Positions 25,334 through 31,865 of a DNA stretch of 64,000 nucleotides are shown one piece after another (the stretch's first letter is position 1; the number at the start of each line of letters is the position of its first letter). The stretch covers positions 1 through 64,000 of the forward strand of contig CAJUCE010000007.1 of the NCBI GenBank assembly GCA_910584865.1, written 5' to 3'. The notes beneath the pieces are model-generated. The model was not told the DNA's origin. It saw nothing but the letters and a program-made list of their open reading frames with translations, and did no database searches. The position numbers and the translations under genes were made by a program. The stretch is from an uncultured Acetatifactor sp. (GTDB taxonomy: Bacteria; Bacillota; Clostridia; Lachnospirales; Lachnospiraceae).

Positions 25334-25819
25334 ATGAAGGAAGAGAGGGACTATGCTGCCAGTTTGAAGGCGAAGAAGAAAGCAATTACCGTCTGCACGA
25401 AATATCTGTTGGATTTCATGTTCTATGCCGGGATAGCAGTAACGGTGACGCTGCCTTACATCATAAGGAAAATCGGCGAGCTGCTGCCCCGCCTGGTGGA
25501 GCATTATGAAGAGACAGTGATTATCTATTTTGTACTGGGAATCGCGGCGCTGGTGTTGGTCAGGGAGCTGCGCAAAATCTTCAGGACAGTACTGGCGGAG
25601 GATTGTTTTGTACAGGAGAACGTGATCAGTCTGCAGAAGATGGGGAACTGGAGCTTCTTCATAGCGGTGATGTCGGTGGTGCGGAGCATTGTCTATATGA
25701 CCGTAGCCATGGGGGTTGTGATACTGGTGTTTGTGATAGCGGGGCTGTTCAGCAAGGTTCTCGCCTGCGTGTTTGAGGAGGCCGTGCGGTTTAAACAGGA
25801 GAATGACCTGACAATCTGA
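25334..25819 (+). CDS. DUF2975 family membrane protein
   Basis: From ATG 25334 the protein has 161 residues with about four hydrophobic segments (around residues 24-46, 60-80, 100-125, 128-148 of this start) and a lysine-rich N terminus, as in DUF2975. An ATG at 25292 with AGGTGA upstream would add 14 residues, but the TTGACA/TAATAT promoter places the transcript start at or after it, and GAGGTG precedes 25334. DUF2975 genes are regularly followed by a small YozG-like Cro/CI regulator, as here. Function unknown. Confidence 0.75.
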   Translation: MKEERDYAASLKAKKKAITVCTKYLLDFMFYAGIAVTVTLPYIIRKIGELLPRLVEHYEETVIIYFVLGIAALVLVRELRKIFRTVLAEDCFVQENVISLQKMGNWSFFIAVMSVVRSIVYMTVAMGVVILVFVIAGLFSKVLACVFEEAVRFKQENDLTI

Positions 25820-25913
25820 GCAGGGCGGAGCGGTCTGTCGGAAGTCCGCAGGGAAAGGGTTTGCGGATGAGGGATGGATTTGCTGGATGTAAGGCGGTGC
25901 GGGGAGTAACTAT

Positions 25914-26129
25914 ATGGGAATTGTGGTGAATCTGGATGTGATGATGGCGAAGCGGAAAATGAGCCTGACGGAACTTGCGGAAGAGGTGGATATTACGCTG
26001 GCCAATCTGTCTATTTTAAAAAATAATAAGGCGAAGGCAGTGCGTTTTACTACTTTGGAGGCGATTTGTAAGGCGCTGGACTGTCAGCCCGGGGATATTC
26101 TGGAGTATGTGCCGGATGAGGGCGAGTGA
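25914..26129 (+). CDS. YozG-like small HTH regulator (Cro/CI family)
   Basis: 71 residues, almost only a helix-turn-helix: NLDVMMAKRKMSLTELAEEVDITLANLSILKNNKAKAVRF then LEAICKALDCQPGDILEY. This matches the YozG-type stand-alone XRE proteins that accompany DUF2975 membrane proteins. GGGGAG 7 bases before the ATG. The pair is thought to form a membrane-linked regulatory unit, but mechanism is not established. Part of the operon with DUF2975 and the following membrane gene. Confidence 0.85.
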   Translation: MGIVVNLDVMMAKRKMSLTELAEEVDITLANLSILKNNKAKAVRFTTLEAICKALDCQPGDILEYVPDEGE

Positions 26130-26230
26130 AAGGGTATTTTGGTTTTGGAAGGTGTGCGGATCAGTTGGGGAGAGTTGAAGATGCCGCGGCATAGTTTGAA
26201 CAGATATAAAGGAAGGGAGTGACATGGAAT

Positions 26231-28051
26231 ATGGATATAAAAGAACAGGAAAAAATGGATAGGAATATCCAGGTGCCAGGCAGGGAATCAGAGGGTAAGC
26301 AGCCCGGGGATGCAGCAACAGTAACCGGAGCGCAGGCTGTGCAGGCGGCAGTAACGGAAAGCGGGGAGCAGGCTGTATGGGGGGCAGCAAGGGAAAGCGG
26401 GGAGCAGGCTGTGCGGACGGCAGCAAGGGAAACCGGGGCGCAGACTGTGCAGACAGCAGCTGCGGCTTCCGGAATCCGCGGTCAGAATCAGACGGCAGGG
26501 ACGCCGGGACAGGCGGTTATCCCCGAAACGGAAGAGACGAAGCGGCTGAAGGAAAACTTCTGGCCCATTGCGCCCTGGGCGTTGGCCTACTCCGTGTTCT
26601 ATGCATTCTGCATGTACAGAAACGGCTCAGGAATTACATTCCCTTTTTTCGTGACAGGCAGCCTCTTGTTTTTCTGCTCCTCTTTTACAAAACTGGGGAT
26701 TACCTTAAAAAAAGGAAGCTGCTTTTACATGATTGCCATGCTTCTGCTGGGGATTTCCACCTTCTGCACGGATGACGGAGTTCTCATCTTCTTTAATAAG
26801 CTGGGTGTATTTTTGCTGCTGTTGAGTTTTTTGCTGAGACAGTTTTATGATACTTCAAAGTGGAAGCTGGGCAAGTATCTGGGAAGTATCTGTATCCTTA
26901 TTTTTGCAGGCTTCGGGGAACTGGGAAGGCCATTTTCGGACGGCAGCAGTTATAACAAACGAAGAGATAAGAAAACGGACAGAAGGGTGTGGTATTTTGC
27001 CATAGGGCTGGTAATCGGGATTCCGCTGCTGTTGTTGGTACTTTTGCTTCTGGCCAGTGCGGATGCCGTGTTCCGGCAGATGACGGACAGGCTGCTGCAG
27101 AATATAAACCTGAGCGGCATCCTGAATATCCTGTTCCGCATCACGGTCCTGTTTTTCGCGGCCTATGCACTGACGGCGTATTTGTGCAAAAGGAAGATAC
27201 GGGAGGATGTGCCGGATACCCGCAGGGGGGAACCGGTTCTGGCTATTACGGTTACGGGGCTGCTGACCTTGTTGTATCTGCTCTTTTCGGGTATCCAGAT
27301 CGCGGGACTGTTTCTGGGACAGCTGCGCCTGCCGGAGGGGTATACTTATGCCATGTATGCCAGGGAGGGATTCTTCCAGCTTCTGACGGTCAGCCTGCTG
27401 AATTTGGTGATTGTGCTGTTCTGTCTGCGTTTTTTTCGGGAGAGCAAAGTCCTGAAAGGGATACTGACAGTAATGTCACTTTGCACTTTCGTGATGATTG
27501 CATCCAGTGCCATGCGGATGATTATGTATATACGTTATTATTATCTGACTTATTTAAGGATTCTGGTATTGTGGGGGCTTGCTCTGTTGGCGCTGCTGTT
27601 TGCGGGGGTTGTGGTTCAGATTTTAAGGGAGGATTTTCCGCTGTTCCGTTATCATATGGCAGTGGTGGCCGTGTTGTATCTGGCGCTGTCCTTTGCCCAT
27701 CCGGATTATATCATCGCAAGGGTAAATCTGGCGAATGCGCCCGGGAATTTCTTCCTGGCAACGGAACCCTATCAGGATTATTATTATCTGAGGGGATTGA
27801 GTGCGGATGCGGCTCCGGTTCTGGTGCCATATCTGCGGGAACTGGACTATCAAATGGAAGCCTTTGAGGCGGAAGATGCGGTTGACTATGCAGTGCAGCA
27901 TGATCTCTGGGAAGAAGGCTCCCGTTCCGGGCAGATAGGTTTCGGGTATTACTGGATGAGGCGGCTTCAGCAGAGTACGGAGGACTTTGGAGTGCGGACT
28001 TATAATGTGTCCAGACATATGGCGCTGCGGAGTATCGGTTACTCAAATTAG
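26231..28051 (+). CDS. DUF4173/DUF4153-like polytopic membrane protein with repeat linker
   Basis: About 606 residues. Residues 20-90 are a low-complexity linker made of four 12-residue repeats (SGEQAVRTAARE type; 36-bp period at 26324-26467). From about residue 105 there are some twelve hydrophobic helices; YAMYAREGFFQLLTVSLLNLV and the terminal soluble part beginning near ANAPGNFFLATEPYQDYYYL fit DUF4173. Start: GTG 26219 overlaps the GGAAGGGAG tract, so ATG 26231 is preferred. Function unknown; co-occurrence with DUF2975 and YozG-like genes suggests one membrane-associated module. Confidence 0.72.
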   Translation: MDIKEQEKMDRNIQVPGRESEGKQPGDAATVTGAQAVQAAVTESGEQAVWGAARESGEQAVRTAARETGAQTVQTAAAASGIRGQNQTAGTPGQAVIPETEETKRLKENFWPIAPWALAYSVFYAFCMYRNGSGITFPFFVTGSLLFFCSSFTKLGITLKKGSCFYMIAMLLLGISTFCTDDGVLIFFNKLGVFLLLLSFLLRQFYDTSKWKLGKYLGSICILIFAGFGELGRPFSDGSSYNKRRDKKTDRRVWYFAIGLVIGIPLLLLVLLLLASADAVFRQMTDRLLQNINLSGILNILFRITVLFFAAYALTAYLCKRKIREDVPDTRRGEPVLAITVTGLLTLLYLLFSGIQIAGLFLGQLRLPEGYTYAMYAREGFFQLLTVSLLNLVIVLFCLRFFRESKVLKGILTVMSLCTFVMIASSAMRMIMYIRYYYLTYLRILVLWGLALLALLFAGVVVQILREDFPLFRYHMAVVAVLYLALSFAHPDYIIARVNLANAPGNFFLATEPYQDYYYLRGLSADAAPVLVPYLRELDYQMEAFEAEDAVDYAVQHDLWEEGSRSGQIGFGYYWMRRLQQSTEDFGVRTYNVSRHMALRSIGYSN

Positions 28052-28109
28052 AACTCATTGCAATTTATGCCCACAAACGTAATTAATTGCCGTCTGTACA
28101 GTATAACGA

Positions 28110-28159
28110 GTGAACGCATCGGCAATCCAGAGTCGAAAGCGGCAATTAAGTGCGTTCAC
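28110..28159. repeat. imperfect inverted repeat after the DUF4173 gene
   Basis: GTGAACGCA (28110-28118) and TGCGTTCAC (28151-28159) are perfect 9-base arms around 32 bases; within and beside them GCCG/CGGC and AATTGCCG/CGGCAATT segments offer alternative pairings. No T tract follows, so a terminator is uncertain. The rest of 28052-28290 shows no gene. Confidence 0.4.
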
Positions 28160-28291
28160 GAGTATAGCTGCAAATTTACAAAAATTTTCGGAATTCATGA
28201 TTGTAAAAGTCCTCCCGACATGGTAATATAAATTCAGAGCAGGTATATTTTCTGGCAGTATTTATCTGAAAATCAAAAGTCACATCCTGTA

Positions 28292-28377
28292 AATCGGAAA
28301 ATTCTTGCTTTTATAATTCAGAGACAAAAAAGGCGGGAGTTTCCGGAGAGGCTCCCGGATAGAGAGGAGGCTTTCAT
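28292..28377 (+). promoter_or_regulatory. conserved promoter-leader with hairpin before Rpn gene 1
   Basis: A -10-like TATAAT (28312-28317) is followed by a leader in which GGGAG pairs with CTCCC in GCGGGAGTTTCC...GGCTCCCGG, then AGAGAGGAGG. The same order and mostly the same bases occur before the second Rpn gene (61583-61680, minus strand), so the leader is under common descent or selection. Confidence 0.55.
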
Positions 28378-29547
28378 ATGACATGGAAGGGGGACATTTC
28401 GCGGAAGGAAGAGACTCTTCAAAAAGAGGATACGTCCCGGGAAGAGGATATTCTGCAGAAGGAGGATACGTCGGGGAAGGAGAAAATTGTAGAGGAAGGT
28501 ATCTCCGGAAAAGGGAAGATTGTCCAAAAAGAGGATACGGCGGGGAAAGAGAAGATTTCCTGTGAGGATGTTTTCCGGAAGGAAGAGGTTCCAGGGAAGA
28601 AAGACATTTCCCGGAAGAAAAACGTTTCGCGGAAGGACATTCCGGAAAAAATACTGTTATCCCACGGGGATGTATTTGCGGACTGTGAGAATGTTTTCGC
28701 GTACGGGGGAGAGCGGCGTTTGCGGGGAGAGGATCTGCACCCGGCTCCCACGGAGAGCTTTTACCGTGGAGCTGACGGCATGCATAACCAGTTTTGTGAT
28801 GTGAGCTCTTATCTGGTGCGGGACGGACAGATCCAGATACAGTTTATCATAGGCAACGAAACTGGGTTAGAGGGACGGCAGGTACTGCGCAAGGCATCCT
28901 ACCAGGGAGGAGTCTACCGGGCACAGTTGGAATCCGGGCAGCCGATCTATCCTGTCATTGGCATGGTGATAGATTGGACACGGAAGGGGACGAGGATTCC
29001 CTTAAGCCTCCATGAACTCCTGCTTCGGGAAGGCGTCTCCGGGGAGGTACTTTCCCGGGTGGACGACGTGAAACTGGAAGTCTACCATATGAATAATTTG
29101 TCCAGGGAAGTCCGCAGCCGGTTTGCCAGTGACATGGGATTTGTGGCGGATTTCCTCAACGAGGGCGGGTTTGAGAGCCGCCGGGAACAGAAAATCGTCC
29201 ATCCGGAGGCGCTCTGCGAGATGATGAAGGAGCTCACCGGGGATACGCGCTTTACGGATTTGGTGGAGGATTTATTGAAACGGCAGGCAGAAGGAAAGGA
29301 GATCATTATGTGTGAATATATTGATATGTTGGAGGCAAGAGGCGAGGCAAGAGGTGAGGCCAGAGGAATAGAAATCGGTGAGGCTGCAGGTGAGGCCAGA
29401 GGAATAAAAATTGGCGAGGCCACTGGAGAAAACCGGATGGCAAAGCTGCTGCAGAGGCTTCTGCGGGATAAAAATTACGGAGAGCTGGAGGCGGTATCCA
29501 ACAGCCGGGAAAAACGCCATGAGCTGTATCGGAAATACGGCATCTGA
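28378..29547 (+). CDS. Rpn-family (PD-(D/E)XK-like) nuclease/transposase homologue 1
   Basis: 389 residues. Residues 1-85 are lysine/glutamate-rich 8-residue degenerate repeats (KEDTSGKE type). Residues 95-260 resemble the Rpn/PDDEXK_2 core: FCDVSSYL, IQFIIGNETGLEGRQVLRKASYQGGVYR, PVIGMVIDW; the usual IENQ active-site block reads GNETG. The C-terminal 80 residues have MCEYIDMLEARGEARGEARG repeats and an end KRHELYRKYGI shared with the copy at 60581. Rpn proteins promote RecA-independent recombination in E. coli; here activity is unproven. Strong GGAGG ribosome site. Confidence 0.7.
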   Translation: MTWKGDISRKEETLQKEDTSREEDILQKEDTSGKEKIVEEGISGKGKIVQKEDTAGKEKISCEDVFRKEEVPGKKDISRKKNVSRKDIPEKILLSHGDVFADCENVFAYGGERRLRGEDLHPAPTESFYRGADGMHNQFCDVSSYLVRDGQIQIQFIIGNETGLEGRQVLRKASYQGGVYRAQLESGQPIYPVIGMVIDWTRKGTRIPLSLHELLLREGVSGEVLSRVDDVKLEVYHMNNLSREVRSRFASDMGFVADFLNEGGFESRREQKIVHPEALCEMMKELTGDTRFTDLVEDLLKRQAEGKEIIMCEYIDMLEARGEARGEARGIEIGEAAGEARGIKIGEATGENRMAKLLQRLLRDKNYGELEAVSNSREKRHELYRKYGI

Positions 29548-29994
29548 AGGAGGACATTTCCCGGTAATGAATGCACGTAGGACAGATTTGCAGTTATGAT
29601 TGCCGGAACTGTTTCCGGCTTGTGTAGCGCTGTATACGCGTGGGCGTATTCATTCTTAATAATAGAGCACCTGCTTCTATTTTGGAAGCACCGCGTTGCG
29701 TCTATTGTATGCCATGCTTCCGTTCTTTATTACAGAAGTTTACTCACCATACCTTTACTTCGTACTTTGGCAAATGTTTTTGACCGTGGATATAAATTCC
29801 GGCGGTTTTGAACATGGAACAAAAACAGAGGTGCAATCACTACAAAGAAGTGTGGAAAATAGTAAGTCAGCATATATGAATTTCGAAAAGATAGGCCTGT
29901 AACAGTGCGGGTTTGATTTCGGGAAGCGGTAAAAAGGAGTGCTTTTACAGGTAACCGGGTAATTGCGAAAGAGCGTGGTGAGGAGGCAGAAAAA
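29548..29994. other. intergenic region with a short hairpin, no supported gene
   Basis: Around 29600 GCCGGAA pairs with TTCCGGC over a 4-5 base loop shortly after the Rpn gene and may terminate or protect the transcript, though no T tract follows. Two overlapping short frames (29596-29902) lack ribosome sites and known motifs. GAGGAGG near 29980 belongs to the next gene. Confidence 0.4.
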
Positions 29995-30753
29995 ATGACA
30001 GTTCAGATTTTATCCATCGGAAACAGCTTCAGCCAGGATGCGCACAGGTATCTCCACGAACTTGCAAGGGGCGAAGGGCAGGATCTGCAGACCGTAAATC
30101 TGTATATCGGCGGATGTTCTCTGGAGCAGCATTTTCGGAATCTGAAGGGGGAAAAGAGAGGGTATACCCTGGAGATAAACGGGCATTCCGGAGAAGGATT
30201 TACCACCGGTATCAAGGAGGCGCTGACGGCAAGAAAGTGGGATGTGGTGACTTTGCAGCAGGCCAGTCATGAGTCCTGGCGGCAGGAGAGCTATCAGCCA
30301 TATCTGAAAATACTGGAAGAGTATGTCAGGGAAATCTGTCCCGGGGCAAGGCTGTATCTTCATCAGACCTGGGGCTATGAAAGCGGCAGTGAACGGATCC
30401 GGCAGCAGGGATTTGAGACCTATGGGGAGATGTTTGCGCAGGTCCGCCGTTGCTATGAACAGGCGGCGGAGGAGATCGGGGCGGATGGCATTATCCCATG
30501 CGGACAGGCGTTTCAGCATGCCCTGGAGAGGGGCATTGGCAGGATTCATAGGGATACTTTTCATGCGGATTTCGGAGTGGGACGCTTTCTTCTGGCATTG
30601 GTGTGGTATGGATATATTACAGGCAGGGATGTGAGAAGGGTACGGTTTTCACGGTTTTACCAGGAAGTCGGCGAGAGGGAATATGAGATCGCGAAAGAGG
30701 CTGCAGAGGAGGCGGTGGCTGGTGAGCGCAGCCAAAGAAATTATGAGAAATAG
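29995..30753 (+). CDS. DUF4886 SGNH-hydrolase-like protein
   Basis: 252 residues. ILSIGNSFSQDAHRYL at the N terminus is the SGNH block I with Ser as in DUF4886; YIGGCSLEQHF, TLQQASHES and the late DTFHADFGVGRFLLALVWYG match the family. No signal peptide, so a cytoplasmic esterase-like role. Substrates of DUF4886 proteins are not known. Single-gene unit: the region upstream shows no co-directional close neighbour and a palindrome lies 51 bases downstream. Confidence 0.75.
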   Translation: MTVQILSIGNSFSQDAHRYLHELARGEGQDLQTVNLYIGGCSLEQHFRNLKGEKRGYTLEINGHSGEGFTTGIKEALTARKWDVVTLQQASHESWRQESYQPYLKILEEYVREICPGARLYLHQTWGYESGSERIRQQGFETYGEMFAQVRRCYEQAAEEIGADGIIPCGQAFQHALERGIGRIHRDTFHADFGVGRFLLALVWYGYITGRDVRRVRFSRFYQEVGEREYEIAKEAAEEAVAGERSQRNYEK

Positions 30754-30803
30754 GTTGCTGCAGCACGCCTTGCAAGGGTAGGGTTTAATCCGAAAGAGGG
30801 TTT

Positions 30804-30831
30804 AATTCCCCGCAGCTTGCTGCGGGGAATT
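30804..30831. repeat. perfect 13-base inverted repeat (terminator-like)
   Basis: AATTCCCCGCAGC, two-base TT centre, then GCTGCGGGGAATT. A very stable hairpin 51 bases after the DUF4886 gene. Similar palindromes built on CCCCGCAGC/GCTGCGGGG are common dispersed elements in many bacterial genomes. It may stop transcription on either strand. Confidence 0.6.
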
Positions 30832-30870
30832 TCAGTGGGGAAAATCTCATCTGGAAAGGCGTGAGGCACA

Positions 30871-31359
30871 TTGCCGGCAGTGAACCTTGGGGCTGAGATT
30901 CTTCCTATTAAGAAAGATGGTTCCCAGTCTGCGATTTCGGATTTTAAGGAAGCAACCATTCTGGTTCCCGGCAGGTTTGGGGAATTTACAAGCTTTACGG
31001 AAAGCAATGTCCGGTCATTGTGCGGGAGATATGGGATGGATTTTGAGGAAGTCAGACGGTGGTATGACGGATATGACTTTTCCGGAGATGCAGCCATTTA
31101 TAATCCCTATTCCGTGATGCGTGCCATGCAGGAGCAGAAGTGTCGCTCTTACTGGCAGAAGACTTCTGCGGCGGAAGCATAGCGGAAGTCCATGCTTCCG
31201 GCATTGATCGTGGAGCTGAAATGGGATACGCCATCAGAAGGAGCCATCAGGCAGATCAAGGACAGGAATTACCCAGCAGTATTACAGGATTATGGGGGCG
31301 AGATTGTGATGGTGGGGATAAACTATCATTCAAAAACAAAATCCCATTGCCGCTGACAG
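30871..31359 (+). pseudogene. AAA-ATPase-like / DUF1703 gene remnant
   Basis: The first frame (30871-31182) encodes a middle part of the AAA-ATPase-like (PF09820) family: FTESNVRSLCGRYGMDFEEVRRWYDGYDF, IYNPYSVMRAM and SYWQKTSAAEA. About 35 bases later another frame continues with the C-terminal DUF1703 PD-(D/E)XK block PALIVELKWDTPSEGAIRQI and YGGEIVMVGINYHSKTK, ending at TGA 31357-31359. The N-terminal Walker part and the segment between the two blocks are gone and the frame is shifted, so the gene is dead. Its end runs 34 bases into the convergent XRE gene. Confidence 0.75.
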
Positions 31360-31607
31360 TCTACCGCTTTTTTGTGAATATTATATCGTGTTGCCTCTGC
31401 GCGGATGGAATCCATCCCCACCAACAGGTCGATGCTCGTCTCAAATATGTTTGCCAGTGCAGGCAGAAGCGTGATGTCCGGGTAAGACTCGCCGCGTTCC
31501 CATTTTGAGACGCTTTGCGGGGTAATCCCCAGGTACCCTGCAACGTCCTCCTGGGTAAGGTTTTTTAAGATACGGTATTTCTTTAAGTTTTCCGATAAAT
31601 ACAGCAT
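31326..31607 (-). CDS. XRE-family regulator, probably C-terminally truncated
   Basis: 93 residues. Residues 3-65 are a canonical Cro/CI HTH (YLSENLKKYRILKNLTQEDV, then QSVSKWERGESYPDITLLPAL). Relatives continue after MDSIRAEATRYNIHKK with a long sensor or TPR part; here the frame enters sequence overlapping the AAA-ATPase remnant and stops. AAGGAGGG precedes the ATG. The promoter keeps a TATAAT box and a TAGAATC/GATTCTA dyad, so it may still be expressed and DNA-binding. Confidence 0.65.
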   Translation of the reverse strand: MLYLSENLKKYRILKNLTQEDVAGYLGITPQSVSKWERGESYPDITLLPALANIFETSIDLLVGMDSIRAEATRYNIHKKAVDCQRQWDFVFE

Positions 31608-31627
31608 GGCGCCCTCCTTATGGCTTT

Positions 31628-31667
31628 ATTATAGTAATTCTTTCTTAGAATCAAAGGACGGATTCTA
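31628..31667 (-). promoter_or_regulatory. XRE gene promoter with TAGAATC-N8-GATTCTA dyad
   Basis: On the minus strand TATAAT (31633-31628) lies 20 bases before the gene's ribosome site; the -35 zone is overlapped by a perfect 7-base dyad, TAGAATC at 31646-31652 and GATTCTA at 31661-31667. The same half-sites occur four times before recQ. Auto-repression is inferred. Confidence 0.55.
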
Positions 31668-31763
31668 TATTTCAAATTTTATCACAGGTATCCGTAAATA
31701 CAATGACGCAGTAGTTGGTTTCAACTCAACAATATCCATTTTTCGCTTTTTGTGTCTTTTGGC

Positions 31764-31794
31764 TTGACATTGACGCAACGTCAAGTGTTATAGT
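31764..31794 (+). promoter_or_regulatory. MerR-type promoter: 19-bp spacer with central dyad
   Basis: TTGACA (31764-31769) and TATAGT (31789-31794) are separated by 19 bases, two more than optimal, and the spacer carries the dyad TTGACG-CAA-CGTCAA (31770-31784). This is the classic arrangement that MerR-family activators distort to start transcription. It drives the MerR-domain gene that begins 72 bases downstream. Confidence 0.8.
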
Positions 31795-31865
31795 AAGGAA
31801 GAGAAACAACCGACGCAAGTTTAAGCCGTACTCAATGTTTTGAAATTTACCGGAGGAACCGCGCT

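Noticed and set aside
26989..27867. 292-codon alternative frame inside the DUF4173 gene
   Set aside because: Gly/Cys-rich shadow; the membrane helices and DUF4173 signature lie in the other frame.
29596..29902. Two overlapping 68-71 codon frames
   Set aside because: No ribosome sites, no family, composition like intergenic DNA.
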